DNA of 64,000 nt from Ectobacillus ponti (GTDB taxonomy: Bacteria > Bacillota > Bacilli > Bacillales > Bacillaceae_G), in NCBI RefSeq assembly GCF_024294785.1, contig NZ_JANCLT010000010.1, positions 42,532-106,531 of the forward strand, in the 5' to 3' direction. Shown here piece by piece: positions 22,887 to 33,316 of the stretch. Below the pieces are notes generated by a model. The model was not told where the DNA came from. It did not search any database and worked only from the letters and a program-made list of their open reading frames with translations. A program made the position numbers and the translations under genes. Each line of letters begins with the position of its first letter. Position 1 is the first letter of the stretch.

Positions 22887-24176
22887 TTATGATACTTTGT
22901 TTGTCGTATTCATTTTTGGTGTTGCTTCCTTTTTTGTCGCCGGAAGCACGAGGTTCAATACTACGCCGAGGATGGCCGCAAGCGCCATGCCTTCCACCTT
23001 GAAGCTGCCGATCTGCAGCACTGCGCCGCCGATTCCGATAACCAGGATAACCGATGCAATCATCAGGTTGCGTTTGTCAGCGAAGTCAATCTTATCATCA
23101 ATCATCATGCGCAGACCGCTGGATGCGATAACACCGAACAGCAGGATGGACACGCCGCCCATGACCGGAGTCGGGATACTGTGGATCAGAGCGGAAATCT
23201 TGCCAATGAAGCCGAAGAGAATTGCCATGACCGCAGAGCCTACGAATAAATATACACTGTATGCACGAGTAATGGCCAGTACACCGATGTTCTCGCCGTA
23301 TGTCGTTGTTGGCGGTCCGCCAAGCAGGGCAGCTACAATTGTTGCCGCGCCGTCTCCAAACAGGGAGCGGTGCAGACCTGGTTTTTCAAACAAATCGCGG
23401 TTGATAACATTTCCAAGTACAATCTGGTGGCCAATATGCTCAGAGATTGTCACGATCGCAATCGGGACCATCAGGAATACAATTTTCATAGAAAGAGCCG
23501 GTGTATAATTTACAAATGGAATAGTGAAATCCGGTACTGCAAACCATTTTGCATCAATCACCTGCTGGAAATTCACAAGACCTTGTGTTGCCGCAAAGAT
23601 GTAGCCGCCAATGATACCGATCAAGATTGGCACGATGCTTAGTACGCCGCGGCCGAAGATGGAGCAAAGGATCGTGATGCCAAGTGTTACAAGCGCTGTT
23701 ACAAAGCTCATGGTGCTGTACTTTCCGTCTGCACCGTTCATAGCCATGCCGACTGCCGTTCCTGCGAGACCCAACCCGATTACAACAACTACAGGACCAA
23801 CAACTACGGAAGGAAGCAGCTTCATCAGCCATTCGGAGCCTGTTTTCTTAATAATGATTGCGATAATCGCATACACAAGACCTGCCAGGAAGCTTCCAAC
23901 CATGGCCGCACCTGGTCCGCCGCTTGCTTTTGCTGCAATAATCGGCGCGATGAAGGCGAAGGAGGACCCGAGGTAAGCAGGCATCTGGCCTTTTGTGATG
24001 AAGATGAAGGTCAGTGTGCCAACACCACTCGTAACGAGCGCTACGGCCGGATTCAGGCCTGTTAAGAATGGTACAAGCACTGTTGCGCCGAACATCGCGA
24101 ACAAATGCTGAATGCTGAGGAAAAGCCATTTCCCTGGTGATGGTACTTCATGGATGTCTAAAACTGGTTTTTGCAT
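22887..24176 (-). CDS. pyrP: Uracil permease
   Basis: 429 residues, nucleobase-cation symporter-2 (UraA-type) with about 14 helices. Begins MQKPVLDIHEVPSP and contains LSIQHLFAMFGATVLVP, which is characteristic. Imports uracil with protons. Start at ATG 24176, after AAAGGAGG; a longer frame would run into the attenuator. Flanked by attenuators 2 and 3. Confidence 0.96.
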   Translation of the reverse strand: MQKPVLDIHEVPSPGKWLFLSIQHLFAMFGATVLVPFLTGLNPAVALVTSGVGTLTFIFITKGQMPAYLGSSFAFIAPIIAAKASGGPGAAMVGSFLAGLVYAIIAIIIKKTGSEWLMKLLPSVVVGPVVVVIGLGLAGTAVGMAMNGADGKYSTMSFVTALVTLGITILCSIFGRGVLSIVPILIGIIGGYIFAATQGLVNFQQVIDAKWFAVPDFTIPFVNYTPALSMKIVFLMVPIAIVTISEHIGHQIVLGNVINRDLFEKPGLHRSLFGDGAATIVAALLGGPPTTTYGENIGVLAITRAYSVYLFVGSAVMAILFGFIGKISALIHSIPTPVMGGVSILLFGVIASSGLRMMIDDKIDFADKRNLMIASVILVIGIGGAVLQIGSFKVEGMALAAILGVVLNLVLPATKKEATPKMNTTNKVS

Positions 24177-24263
24177 GGAAAATCCTCCTTTAATCGCTTG
24201 CCTTCGCAAGCTTACCGTTAGTGTTAACCGCTTTTCGTAAAATATGAGCTGAAGATAAGGGCA

Positions 24264-24360
24264 TAAAAAAAACTCTTCGTGCGCTGCACAAAGAGTCCCT
24301 GAGCATGCCAAAACAGGCATGGCAAACCGAAGACCCTTTGGCAGCCTCACGGGACTGCAT
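24264..24360 (-). promoter_or_regulatory. PyrR attenuator 2 (between pyrR and pyrP)
   Basis: The minus strand shows a PyrR-binding loop (GCAGTCCCGTGAGGCTGCC, near 24358-24340) followed by a terminator, ACTCTTTGTGC paired with GCACGAAGAGT and eight T residues (24296-24264). Confidence 0.93.
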
Positions 24361-24370
24361 TTAAAAGGGA

Positions 24371-25054
<684 letters not shown>

Positions 25055-25075
25055 GGCTTATCTTAAGCTGTTGTT

Positions 25076-25104
25076 ATTATGGCACGATTTTCATGCTTCG
25101 TCAA
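25076..25104 (-). promoter_or_regulatory. SigA promoter of the pyr operon
   Basis: TTGACG (25104-25099), 17-nt spacer, CATAAT (25081-25076). The -35 overlaps the rluD stop codon. Transcription would start close to 25070, just ahead of attenuator 1. Confidence 0.85.
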
Positions 25105-26012
25105 GAGGATCGGCGCAAATATTCGAGAAGCACCTTAAACTCCGGCGGCAGGGGAGCTTCAAACTCCATGTATTCCCCTGTCCGGGGGTGCACAAAACCA
25201 AGAATCCCCGCATGCAGCGCCTGTCCCTCAATATCCAAGGTTTTCTTCGGGCCGTATTTCGGATCGCCGGCCAGCGGATAGCCGATATACTTCATATGAA
25301 CGCGAATTTGATGTGTCCGCCCCGTTTCCAGCTGGCACTCTACAAACGTATAGTTTGTAAAGCGCTCCAGCACACGAAAATGTGTCACCGCATGCTTGCC
25401 GTTCTCATCCACAGCCATGCTCTGGCGGTCAACTTTATCGCGTGCAAGCGGTGCATCAATTGTGCCCGTATCATGGGAAATTACACCATGCACAATCGCT
25501 TTATAGCGGCGCGTAACCGTTTTTGCCACAAGCTGGTTGACAAGGGATTCATGGGCCATATCATTTTTGGCAACCATGAGCAATCCGGATGTGTCTTTGT
25601 CAATGCGGTGCACGATGCCAGGGCGCATGACACCGTTAATGCCGGACAAATCCTTACAATGATACAGCAGTCCGTTCACCAATGTGCCGCCCGTATGTCC
25701 CGGCGCCGGATGGACAACCATCCCCCGCGGCTTGTTCACAACCAATACATCGCTGTCTTCATAATAAATGTCCAAATCCATCGGCTCAGCCACTACATCA
25801 AGCGGCTCCGGCTCCGGAACGTTCACTACAATGTCGTCCCCGTTCTTCACCTTGTAGTTCCCTTTTACGGTCTGTCCGTTTACAAGCACCACACCGTCTT
25901 TAATCCACTGCTGCACCTGTGAACGGGACCATTCCTCATTCGCAACGGACAGCACCTTGTCAATCCGTTCATTTTGTTGTTCCTCTGTAATCTTTACTTC
26001 TACAGCCTGCAT
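25101..26012 (-). CDS. rluD: RluD-family 23S rRNA pseudouridine synthase
   Basis: 303 residues (YlyB in B. subtilis). N-terminal S4 RNA-binding domain (about 15-75), then a pseudouridine synthase domain with the catalytic Asp in HRIDKDTSGLLMV. Probably modifies helix 69 of 23S rRNA. It follows lspA by 3 nt, so the two are cotranscribed. The pyr operon promoter starts within its last codon. Confidence 0.93.
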   Translation of the reverse strand: MQAVEVKITEEQQNERIDKVLSVANEEWSRSQVQQWIKDGVVLVNGQTVKGNYKVKNGDDIVVNVPEPEPLDVVAEPMDLDIYYEDSDVLVVNKPRGMVVHPAPGHTGGTLVNGLLYHCKDLSGINGVMRPGIVHRIDKDTSGLLMVAKNDMAHESLVNQLVAKTVTRRYKAIVHGVISHDTGTIDAPLARDKVDRQSMAVDENGKHAVTHFRVLERFTNYTFVECQLETGRTHQIRVHMKYIGYPLAGDPKYGPKKTLDIEGQALHAGILGFVHPRTGEYMEFEAPLPPEFKVLLEYLRRSS

Positions 26013-26015
26013 AGT

Positions 26016-26471
26016 CTACTCCTTTGCTTTCTTGCCTTCTAACAGCGTTTGAACCACAATGAGGGCGACTCCGACGCAAAGCGCGGAATCCGCCACATTA
26101 AACACCGGGAAATTGTACGTGAAAATGTAGGTATGGATAAAATCTACAACTTCCTGCCGCCATGCACGGTCAATAAAGTTTCCAATCGCGCCGCCAAGAA
26201 TGAGGCCGAGTGAAATTCCCAAGAAACGATCCCTTTTCGCATAACGCTGAATGTAATAAACCACAGCCCCGGCAAATATGACTGTGATACCATAGAAGAA
26301 CCACATTTGCCCTTCGAGGATGCCCCAGGCAGCCCCTCTGTTGCGGTGAGAGGTTATGTACAACACTCCCTTAATAATCGGGATACTCTCGCCAAGCTCC
26401 ATATTCTTTACAATCAGCCATTTTGTCAGTTGATCCAGTGCAATCACGAATAAAGCAATTACATAATACAT
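26016..26471 (-). CDS. lspA: Lipoprotein signal peptidase (signal peptidase II)
   Basis: 151 residues, four membrane helices. The catalytic aspartates lie in GNFIDRA and FNVADSA, and NRGAAWGIL is the conserved N-terminal motif. Cleaves lipoprotein signal peptides ahead of the lipid-modified Cys, which would include EfeO in this window. Start at ATG 26471, after GGGGGAG. It has its own promoter. Confidence 0.96.
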   Translation of the reverse strand: MYYVIALFVIALDQLTKWLIVKNMELGESIPIIKGVLYITSHRNRGAAWGILEGQMWFFYGITVIFAGAVVYYIQRYAKRDRFLGISLGLILGGAIGNFIDRAWRQEVVDFIHTYIFTYNFPVFNVADSALCVGVALIVVQTLLEGKKAKE

Positions 26472-26504
26472 TTCTTCTCCCCCGCAATGACAGTATACTT
26501 CGAA

Positions 26505-26533
26505 ATTGTAGCATAGCTGAGCGCTTTTCACAA
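26505..26533 (-). promoter_or_regulatory. Promoter of lspA-rluD
   Basis: TTGTGA (26533-26528), 17 nt, TACAAT (26510-26505), about 35 nt upstream of the lspA ATG. Confidence 0.7.
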
Positions 26534-26591
26534 TGAACTGTCATACGGGGCATAATCGGGGGGCTATCGTATAAACTAACGTTGGTGTTTG

Positions 26592-26936
26592 TCATACGCT
26601 TTGCAAACGTTGATAAAGCAGTTCATTCATCGTACGCGCGGTTGGCATAATATGCAGCTGCCGCAGCGACAGCGTTTGTCCTGTTTCCTCACAAACGCCG
26701 TACGTTCCATTGTCCATTTTGCACAGTGCAAGCTCAACATCCTTCAAGTCCTCCTGAATATGCTGCAAAACCGTCCTGCGCTTTGCTTCCTCTTCTGTCA
26801 GAACAGGCCCGAACAGCTCTACACTCGTTTCCATGAAGTACATTTGGTGTTGCTCTTGTGCCAATCTTGCCCGCAATTCTCTTCTGATCAATTCGAGTTC
26901 TTGCCTGATGTCGAAGTAAATTGTAGCTGTGTCCAT
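26592..26936 (-). CDS. ylyA: DksA/TraR-like regulatory protein YlyA
   Basis: 114 residues. N-terminal coiled coil (about 5-70) followed by a DksA/TraR-type C-terminal region. Only one Cys is left (YGVCEETG), so the zinc finger is degenerate, as in Bacillus relatives of this group. B. subtilis YlyA has been linked to SigG-dependent transcription. Start at ATG 26936, after GGAGGG. It lies between lspA and the repeat block downstream of ileS. Confidence 0.8.
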   Translation of the reverse strand: MDTATIYFDIRQELELIRRELRARLAQEQHQMYFMETSVELFGPVLTEEEAKRRTVLQHIQEDLKDVELALCKMDNGTYGVCEETGQTLSLRQLHIMPTARTMNELLYQRLQSV

Positions 26937-27021
26937 GTTCGCAACTCCCTCCGTCACCTCTTGGTGTAGCATTAGTTTATCCGAAAGGTATCGGGATAGA
27001 AGGGACAAGTTTTTCCTATCC

Positions 27022-27143
27022 AGAAAAGCGAAGGGGACTCGTTTGGCTCACCGAAGGGAGGTTCTCCGGTCTCAAAGGCGTTTTTTGCCTTTGTGTGCCG
27101 GAGGTTCTCCCTGGCAGTGAGCCAGTCCCCGTAGCTGGACACA
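27022..27143 (+). repeat. Structured 122-bp intergenic repeat, copy A
   Basis: Begins AGAAAAGCG and ends CTGGACACA. It folds as one long hairpin with four stems: GGGGACT (27033-27039) with AGTCCCC (27124-27130); GGCTCAC (27045-27051) with GTGAGCC (27117-27123); CTCCGGT (27064-27070) with GCCGGAG (27097-27103); CAAAGGC (27073-27079) with GCCTTTG (27087-27093) closing a T-rich loop. Copies elsewhere keep the pairing with different bases. No coding potential is seen. Confidence 0.9.
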
Positions 27144-27285
27144 AGAAAAGCGAAGCCGGCACGTTCAGCCCAAAGAAGGGAGGTTCCGGCTCCTAAAAGG
27201 CGCTTTTTTCCTTTTATGGAGACGGGTTCTCCCTGGCAGGTGGCTGGCCGCTGCAGTTGGACACAAGAAAAGCGAAACCACCTCA
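27144..27285 (+). repeat. Structured repeat copy B and a truncated third copy
   Basis: Copy B runs 27144-27265, directly after copy A and in the same orientation. Its innermost stem reads AAAAGG with CCTTTT; the outer stems are less perfect. From 27266 a third copy begins AGAAAAGCG but is lost after about 20 nt. The rest of the ileS-ylyA interval (27286-27418) holds no recognisable gene. Confidence 0.85.
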
Positions 27286-27418
27286 CCCCAAATGCTGACA
27301 TGGCCTGGTAAGCTTACAGAAGCAAGGTGCCAACCATCACAAGGTAATTACCTTTTCCAAGCAGCTGTCCCTCCACCCCCAAGTACGGTAAGGAAAATTA
27401 CAAAGCGGTGTAAAGGAT

Positions 27419-27455
27419 AAAAAGAAGCTGTCCGCCACGGGACAGCTTCTTAATC
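27419..27455 (-). terminator. ileS terminator
   Basis: AAGAAGCTGTCC pairs with GGACAGCTTCTT around a 6-nt loop, followed by T residues on the minus strand, directly after the ileS stop. Confidence 0.9.
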
Positions 27456-27459
27456 TTAC

Positions 27460-30225
27460 TTACTTCACATAATTTTCCTTTACAACAGTCGCACAGCGCA
27501 GGCAAAGTGTCGGATGCTCGCTGTCCTGGCCGACTTCCGGTGTCACAATCCAGCAGCGCTCACACGTTTCACCTTCTGCCTTTCTCACCACAACGGCCGT
27601 ATATTCATACTTCTGCGCCTCTGCAGGTGCCGCTTCCATCGTGCCGGCTACGTCCACAGCGGATACGATGAACAACTGCTTCAAGTCTTCCTTCACAGAG
27701 TCAAGCAGCACCTTCATATCAGCAGTTGGGTACAGCGTGATGGCGGCATTTAAGGACTTGCCGATTACCTTTTCGTTCCGCGCAAGCTCCAGCGCCTTCA
27801 GCACATCATCACGCAGCTGCAGGAAAGCATCCCATTTCTGCTTCAAATCAGCCGCATTTGGTACTTCCGTTACTTCCGGCATATCTGTCAGCTGGGCACT
27901 CTCTTCTGTGACGCCCGGAACATAGCCCCAAACCTCATCCGCTGTATGCGGCAGGATCGGCGCCACCAGCTTCGTCAATGCCGCCAGCGTTTCATACATG
28001 ACAGTCTGGATTGCACGACGGTCGCGGTTATCAGCCGCTTCAATGTACAGAATATCCTTCGTGAAATCAAGATAGAATGCACTCAAATCAATGGTGCAGA
28101 AGTTGTTGACCGCGTGATAGATGCCTGCAAATTCATATGCTTCATAGGAATCCTTCACCTTGCGGATCAGATCATTCAGCTTCACCAGCATATACTGGTC
28201 CACTTCACGCAATTCCGCAACAGGCATGGCGTGCAGAGCAGGATCAAAGCCGGCCAGGTTGCCCAGCAGGAAGCGGAAGGTATTGCGAATTTTCCGGTAT
28301 ACCTCTGCCACCTGCTTTAGGATGGCATCAGAGATACGTACATCAGATTGGTAATCAACAGATGCCACCCACAGACGCAGAATGTCCGCACCGAGCTGAT
28401 CCATGATCTTTTGCGGCACAACAATGTTGCCCAATGATTTACTCATTTTATGCCCTTCGCCGTCGAGCACGAAGCCGTGACTGAGCACACCTTTATAAGG
28501 CGCTTTGCCTGTTACAGCTACAGCCGTGGAAAGAGAAGAGTTAAACCAGCCGCGATATTGGTCAGAGCCTTCCAGGTACAAGTCTGCCGGACGCTGCAGA
28601 TCGTCACGCTCCTCCAGCACTGCCTGATGGGAAGAACCGGAGTCAAACCAAACATCCATGATATCTGTTTCTTTACGGAAAACACCGTTCGGGCTGCCCG
28701 GATGTGTAAAGCCTTCCGGCAGCAAATCCTTTGCTTCACGCTCAAACCAGATGTTGGAGCCATGTTCACGGAACGATGCTGCTACATGGTCAATTGTCTC
28801 ATCCGTGATGATGGAGTCTCCATTTTCAGCATAGAATACTGGAATTGGAACACCCCATGCACGCTGGCGGGAAATACACCAGTCGCCGCGGTCGCGCACC
28901 ATGTTGAATAGGCGCGTTTCGCCCCATGCCGGCACCCATTTCGTTTCCTGGACAGCCTCCAGCAATTCGTTGCGGAATGCCTCAATGGAAGCAAACCATT
29001 GCGCAGTGGCACGGAAGATGATTGGTTTCTTCGTTCTCCAGTCATGCGGGTAGCTGTGTGTGATAAAGCCCATCTTCAGCAGCGCACCAGCTTCCTTCAG
29101 CTTCTCTACAATCGGCTTATTTGCCTCATCATAGAACAAACCTTCGAAGCCAGGGGCATCCTTGGTCATGCAGCCCTTGTCATCCACCGGACAAAGCACC
29201 TCAAGGCCGTACTTTTGCCCCACGATAAAGTCGTCTTCCCCGTGTCCCGGCGCAGTATGCACGCAGCCTGTGCCGGCATCTGTTGTTACGTGCTCGCCAA
29301 CCATGACGAGGGAATCACGTCCGTACAATGGATGCACAGCAATGATGTTCTCCAGTTCAATGCCTTTTACAGTCTTCACAACCTGCGGATTCTCCCAGCC
29401 GATTGTGTTCGTCACAGACTCAAGCAGCGCAGAAGCAACTACATACTTTTCATCTTCCACTGCCACGACACTGTACTCCAAGTCAGGATGCAGGGAAATT
29501 CCGAGGTTTGCCGGAATGGTCCAAGGCGTTGTTGTCCAGATAATGAATTTCTCGTCACCCTCCAGGACACCTTTGCCGTCACGGACAGCGAATGCCACAT
29601 AAATGGAAGGAGATTTCTTATCCTTATACTCAATCTCTGCTTCCGCCAACGCAGATTCACTTGTCGGGGACCAGTATACAGGCTTCAGGCCCTTGTAAAT
29701 ATAGCCTTTTTTCGCCATGTCGCCAAATACCTTGATTTGTTGGGATTCGTACTCCGGCTTCAGTGTGATATATGGATTCCACCAGTCACCGCGTACGCCC
29801 AGGCGCAGGAATTGCTCGCGCTGGCGGCCGATTTGCTCATAAGCATACTCTTCACACAGCTTGCGGAATTCCGCTACTGTCATTTCTTTACGCTTGACGC
29901 CTTTGTTGGTCAAAGCCTGCTCAATCGGCAGACCGTGCGTATCCCAGCCCGGCACGTATGGTGCACAATAGCCGTTCATGGACTTGTAGCGGACGATAAA
30001 GTCTTTCAGCACCTTGTTCAAGGCATGGCCCATGTGAATATCGCCGTTCGCATATGGAGGGCCATCGTGCAATACGAATAGCGGACGTCCCGCTGTGCGC
30101 TCCTGTACCTTCTTATAGATATCCATCTCTGCCCATTTCGTCTGCACATCCGGCTCGCGCTTCGGCAGATTGCCGCGCATCGGAAATTCCGTCTGCGGCA
30201 TCAATAATGTTTCTTTGTAATCCAT
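27460..30225 (-). CDS. ileS: Isoleucyl-tRNA synthetase
   Basis: 921 residues, class Ia synthetase. The HIGH motif appears as HMGH near residue 60, the CP1 editing domain lies in the middle, KMSKS is present ([10 protein letters not shown]), and a C-terminal zinc site has CERC and CLRC. Charges tRNA-Ile and hydrolyses Val-tRNA-Ile. Expression is controlled by an upstream Ile-specific T-box. Monocistronic, with its own promoter and terminator. Confidence 0.97.
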   Translation of the reverse strand: MDYKETLLMPQTEFPMRGNLPKREPDVQTKWAEMDIYKKVQERTAGRPLFVLHDGPPYANGDIHMGHALNKVLKDFIVRYKSMNGYCAPYVPGWDTHGLPIEQALTNKGVKRKEMTVAEFRKLCEEYAYEQIGRQREQFLRLGVRGDWWNPYITLKPEYESQQIKVFGDMAKKGYIYKGLKPVYWSPTSESALAEAEIEYKDKKSPSIYVAFAVRDGKGVLEGDEKFIIWTTTPWTIPANLGISLHPDLEYSVVAVEDEKYVVASALLESVTNTIGWENPQVVKTVKGIELENIIAVHPLYGRDSLVMVGEHVTTDAGTGCVHTAPGHGEDDFIVGQKYGLEVLCPVDDKGCMTKDAPGFEGLFYDEANKPIVEKLKEAGALLKMGFITHSYPHDWRTKKPIIFRATAQWFASIEAFRNELLEAVQETKWVPAWGETRLFNMVRDRGDWCISRQRAWGVPIPVFYAENGDSIITDETIDHVAASFREHGSNIWFEREAKDLLPEGFTHPGSPNGVFRKETDIMDVWFDSGSSHQAVLEERDDLQRPADLYLEGSDQYRGWFNSSLSTAVAVTGKAPYKGVLSHGFVLDGEGHKMSKSLGNIVVPQKIMDQLGADILRLWVASVDYQSDVRISDAILKQVAEVYRKIRNTFRFLLGNLAGFDPALHAMPVAELREVDQYMLVKLNDLIRKVKDSYEAYEFAGIYHAVNNFCTIDLSAFYLDFTKDILYIEAADNRDRRAIQTVMYETLAALTKLVAPILPHTADEVWGYVPGVTEESAQLTDMPEVTEVPNAADLKQKWDAFLQLRDDVLKALELARNEKVIGKSLNAAITLYPTADMKVLLDSVKEDLKQLFIVSAVDVAGTMEAAPAEAQKYEYTAVVVRKAEGETCERCWIVTPEVGQDSEHPTLCLRCATVVKENYVK

Positions 30226-30254
30226 TGTCAGATGCTCCTTTCTTTTCTACAAAA

Positions 30255-30508
30255 CAAAAAGAGACCCACTCATCCCCAGAAAGGGACGAGAGAGTCTCCC
30301 GCGGTACCACCCTAATAAATATGGCACAGCCATATCCGCTTATATTCGTAACGTGAATGAACGCCAGCGCTTACTGTCAGTTCAGCGCGGAACTCCAGGG
30401 TGATATTCCTTCTTCTTCTTATCTCGGGCTTCCACCGTCCCCGATTCGCTGTATAAGGTATAAAGAAGTACTTGTCCCTATCTCTGTTTTTTCCAGTTGT
30501 TTTGCTAT
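30255..30508 (-). promoter_or_regulatory. T-box riboswitch of ileS (isoleucine specific)
   Basis: The T-box AGGGTGGTACCGCGG lies at 30313-30299 (minus). It is followed by a terminator, GAGACTCTCTCGTCCC with its complement and TTTTT (to 30255). The stem I specifier region reads GGAATATCACC, with the Ile codon ATC at 30405-30403. Uncharged tRNA-Ile would stabilise the antiterminator. Confidence 0.93.
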
Positions 30509-30514
30509 TATTGA

Positions 30515-30543
30515 ATTATATGAAATTGAAGCAAAAACGTCAA
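30515..30543 (-). promoter_or_regulatory. SigA promoter of ileS
   Basis: TTGACG (30543-30538), 17 nt, TATAAT (30520-30515), starting right behind the divIVA stop codon and about 10 nt before the T-box leader. Confidence 0.88.
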
Positions 30544-30545
30544 GC

Positions 30546-31046
30546 TTACAGGGATTGTTCCTGCTTCAGCAGCTCAGATTCCTCCAACTCCAGCAGCTTG
30601 TCCCAGTCATCATTGTTCAGCATGTCGAGCTGCGCCTCCAGCAGCATACGGAAGCGCGTACGGAACACCTTCGATTGCTTCTTCAATTCCTCGATGTCAA
30701 AAGCAACCTTGCGGGACTTCACCAACGCCTCATTAATGATGCGGTCCGCATTTTTCTCCGCTTCGCGGATAATCAGCTTGGACTCCTTTTGCGCATTGCG
30801 CTTTACATCTTCTGCTGCCTCTTGTGCAATCAGAATCGATTTGTTCAGTGTATCTTCAATGCTGGAGAAATGGTGCAGACGCTGCTCCAGCTCCGCCACG
30901 CGGTCCTCCAGCTGCTTCTTCTCACGGATAATCAGTTCATAATCCTTGATGACCTGATCCAAAAACTCATTTACTTCATCCTCATCATAACCGCGGAATC
31001 CCCGGCCAAATTCCTTGTTATGGATATCTAATGGTGTTAACGGCAC
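30546..31046 (-). CDS. divIVA: Cell division initiation / polar scaffold protein DivIVA
   Basis: 166 residues. N-terminal membrane-curvature domain (GRGFRGYDEDEVNEFLDQV), then coiled coils to about residue 150. Recognises negatively curved membrane at poles and septa and positions Min proteins and, in sporulation, the chromosome. Start at GTG 31046 because GGAGG lies 8 nt upstream and the protein then begins like B. subtilis DivIVA; a TTG further up overlaps the ribosome site. Confidence 0.95.
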   Translation of the reverse strand: MPLTPLDIHNKEFGRGFRGYDEDEVNEFLDQVIKDYELIIREKKQLEDRVAELEQRLHHFSSIEDTLNKSILIAQEAAEDVKRNAQKESKLIIREAEKNADRIINEALVKSRKVAFDIEELKKQSKVFRTRFRMLLEAQLDMLNNDDWDKLLELEESELLKQEQSL

Positions 31047-31133
31047 AAATGCCACCTCCAAGTAGTCTTATGGTTCTATTTTTCGCTATAGTTGTTTTCG
31101 ACAAAGTTAGATGCTTTCCTGCTTACATGCTAT

Positions 31134-31901
31134 TTATTTTAGGAGACCGTATGAAATCTTCCACTTATCCTTCTTGGACTTTCCGTCAACAGACATCAGC
31201 TTGCCCCGTCCGTATCCGCGCACCGACAGCATGTCACCGGAAAAGCATTCATAGGAGGTCTGCTCCACCACCTTCCAGTTCACCTTCACCACACCGCCTT
31301 TGATAAGCGTCTGTATCTTTTGGCGCGAGACATTGAACAGTTCCGCCGCCAGCACGTCCAGGCGGAGAGAAGAGACTGTTCCTGTGTTCTCCTCCCAGAC
31401 TTCAGTAAGCTGGATTGCTTCCTTTGCTGCTTTTACTGTTACCTTTGCCCGGCCGATGGACTGCAGGTTTGCGGCAATATAGTCGCTGACCTCCCGCGCT
31501 GCCACAATTTGCGCCCGCTCATCCTGAATGAGAATATCTCCGTACTTTTCACGCTTCAGCCCCAGCGACATCAACGCGCCAAGCACTTGCCGGTGCTCGA
31601 TTGTATAAAATTTTGCAGGGTATTCCACCTCCAGCAACTGCAGCTGAAACTCCTCTTCAAGCGGCTGCAGATAGGCTGGATAAATCAGAGCACGCCGGCG
31701 CTCAGCCTGCGGTGCGGCACCCGAGAAAGCAACTGCCGCATCCGCTTGCGCGCCAATCAGCATGCTGATAATTTGCTGCTCGCGCGGGTCAAGAAAGTCG
31801 GTGAGCTTTACCTTATGATAGTGCTCGGCAGCATCCTTCCACTCCAGCACTTTGTCGACAAACACCGCCTCCTCAGGGCGGAAATGATCATAAATACTCA
31901 T
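31134..31901 (-). CDS. ylmH: S4-domain RNA-binding protein YlmH
   Basis: 255 residues. N-terminal YlmH domain, then a C-terminal S4 RNA-binding domain (about 180-245). Related proteins bind the large ribosomal subunit and act in rescue of stalled nascent chains; the division phenotype reported in pneumococcus may be indirect. Encoded 10 nt after ylmG in the sepF-divIVA cluster. Confidence 0.92.
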   Translation of the reverse strand: MSIYDHFRPEEAVFVDKVLEWKDAAEHYHKVKLTDFLDPREQQIISMLIGAQADAAVAFSGAAPQAERRRALIYPAYLQPLEEEFQLQLLEVEYPAKFYTIEHRQVLGALMSLGLKREKYGDILIQDERAQIVAAREVSDYIAANLQSIGRAKVTVKAAKEAIQLTEVWEENTGTVSSLRLDVLAAELFNVSRQKIQTLIKGGVVKVNWKVVEQTSYECFSGDMLSVRGYGRGKLMSVDGKSKKDKWKISYGLLK

Positions 31902-31911
31902 GCAGCTTCTC

Positions 31912-32172
31912 CTAGTAGAAAATCCTGATTAGAAGGTTGTATAGGCCTGCCTTCGCGAAACGCAGCGCAATAATGGCAACAATAGGCGAGATATCTATCA
32001 TGCCGATCGGCGGAATAAAGCGGCGGAACGGCTCCAGATACGGCTCGCAAATGCGGGCCAAAAACACTCCAAACCCGGAATTCCGGGCATTCGGAAGCCA
32101 TGACAGCAAAATGTATACAATCAAGGCGTAGTAGTATATATCGAACAATGTCAGCAATACCTGAGCAATCAT
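31912..32172 (-). CDS. ylmG: YggT-family membrane protein YlmG
   Basis: 86 residues with two membrane helices joined by a conserved loop ([13 protein letters not shown]). Its function is not settled; YlmG homologues influence cell or chloroplast division and nucleoid organisation. Start at ATG 32172, after AAGAGGTGG; a GTG four codons upstream lies inside that ribosome site. Confidence 0.9.
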   Translation of the reverse strand: MIAQVLLTLFDIYYYALIVYILLSWLPNARNSGFGVFLARICEPYLEPFRRFIPPIGMIDISPIVAIIALRFAKAGLYNLLIRIFY

Positions 32173-32204
32173 GCAGTCTACCACCTCTTATTTGTGTTGT
32201 TCTT

Positions 32205-32630
32205 CTATTCTCCGAGCAACTCTGAAATCGCGCCCACAATATCCACGTTTTCCGGGGTACAAATGAAGGTTTTGATGCCCAGTTTTTGAATATCTCCGCC
32301 AATGGCGTACGTAGTGCCACTCAGAAAATCCACCATGCGGAGCGCCTGGTCAGCCTGCATCCGCTGCAAATTGATGACAACCGCGCGCCGGTTCTTCAAA
32401 TGGTCTGCAATCCCCTGCGCTTCCGAATAGGTGCGCGGCTCAAGCAGCATAACCTTTGCACTTTTTTTCACCTGCTCCAGGCTGACTACGTTTTGCTTTG
32501 GCTGCGCCTTTGCCAGCGGAATTTCTTCATCCATACGTTCCTGCTCCTTTTCTTGTTCATACAGCAACGCGACTGCCTTCTCTTCAGGTGTATCCCAGAA
32601 AAAGTCTTTCACCTTTGAACCCCAGCTCAT
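32205..32630 (-). CDS. sepF: Cell division protein SepF
   Basis: 141 residues. N-terminal amphipathic membrane anchor ([14 protein letters not shown]), acidic linker, then the globular SepF domain (about 55-141). Forms rings that bundle FtsZ filaments and tether them to the membrane, parallel to FtsA. The start overlaps the ylmE stop by 4 nt. Confidence 0.95.
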   Translation of the reverse strand: MSWGSKVKDFFWDTPEEKAVALLYEQEKEQERMDEEIPLAKAQPKQNVVSLEQVKKSAKVMLLEPRTYSEAQGIADHLKNRRAVVINLQRMQADQALRMVDFLSGTTYAIGGDIQKLGIKTFICTPENVDIVGAISELLGE

Positions 32631-33316
32631 GCTTCTCCCTCCTGCTCTGTTCCGACAAGGACTGTGCCAAGCCGAACATATGTGGCTCCTTCCTCCACAG
32701 CAATCACAAAATCATTCGACATTCCCATTGAAAGCTCCAAGCACGGCGCATGAGGCAGCTGAAGGGCCTGTACGTCCTCCTGCACCCGGCGCAATGTGCG
32801 GAAGCAAGCGCGAATCGTGTCCTCGTTCTCCGTGTAAGGGGCCATGGTCATAAGGCCGATTACTTCAATCTTCGGATATGCGGCAAGCTCCTTCACAAAC
32901 GCGGCTGCCTCCTCCGGCGGAAGACCCTGTTTGGACTCTTCAGCTGATGTTTTCACCTGCACAAAGCAGCGTACGGTATGCTCCGCCCGCTTATGAATTT
33001 CCTGCGCCAGCGACAAGCGGTCCAGAGAGTGCAAATAATCCAGTTTATCCACAACCTCTTTCACCTTTCTTGTCTGCAGCGAGCCGATGAAATGCCAAAT
33101 GGCATCTGTCCCAATTTCCTTATGCTTAGGCAGCAGCCCTTCACTTCGGTTTTCACCGAGGTGTTTGACACCTGCCGCCAATACTTCTTTCGTCTTGTCC
33201 ATCCCCACTGTCTTCGTGACTGCGACAATGGTTATTTCCTCCGGAGAACGCCCTGCGCGTCTGCATGCTTCGGCAATTTGCTGCTGCACCTGCTGCAACC
33301 TCTTTTGTATCGTCAC
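32627..33316 (-). CDS. ylmE: PLP homeostasis protein YlmE (YggS/PLPBP family)
   Basis: 229 residues, alanine-racemase-like TIM barrel. The PLP Lys lies in VAVTKTV (about residue 35), and phosphate contacts lie in LSMGMSND and RLGTVLVG. Buffers pyridoxal phosphate; no enzymatic activity is known in homologues. The start overlaps ylmD by 4 nt. Confidence 0.93.
   Translation of the reverse strand: MTIQKRLQQVQQQIAEACRRAGRSPEEITIVAVTKTVGMDKTKEVLAAGVKHLGENRSEGLLPKHKEIGTDAIWHFIGSLQTRKVKEVVDKLDYLHSLDRLSLAQEIHKRAEHTVRCFVQVKTSAEESKQGLPPEEAAAFVKELAAYPKIEVIGLMTMAPYTENEDTIRACFRTLRRVQEDVQALQLPHAPCLELSMGMSNDFVIAVEEGATYVRLGTVLVGTEQEGEA

Noticed and set aside
26592-26936. Functional DksA zinc finger in YlyA
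   Set aside because: Only one of four Cys ligands is present.
27022-27285. CRISPR array
   Set aside because: Units are about 122 bp, contiguous, with no unique spacers, and no cas genes are near.
27022-27285. Insertion sequence or MITE remnant with target duplications
   Set aside because: No transposase, no terminal inverted repeats between unit ends, and no clear target-site duplication; kept as a structured repeat.
28999-30081. 360-codon plus-strand frame opposite ileS
   Set aside because: Antisense to conserved class I synthetase motifs, no ribosome site, no recognisable domain.
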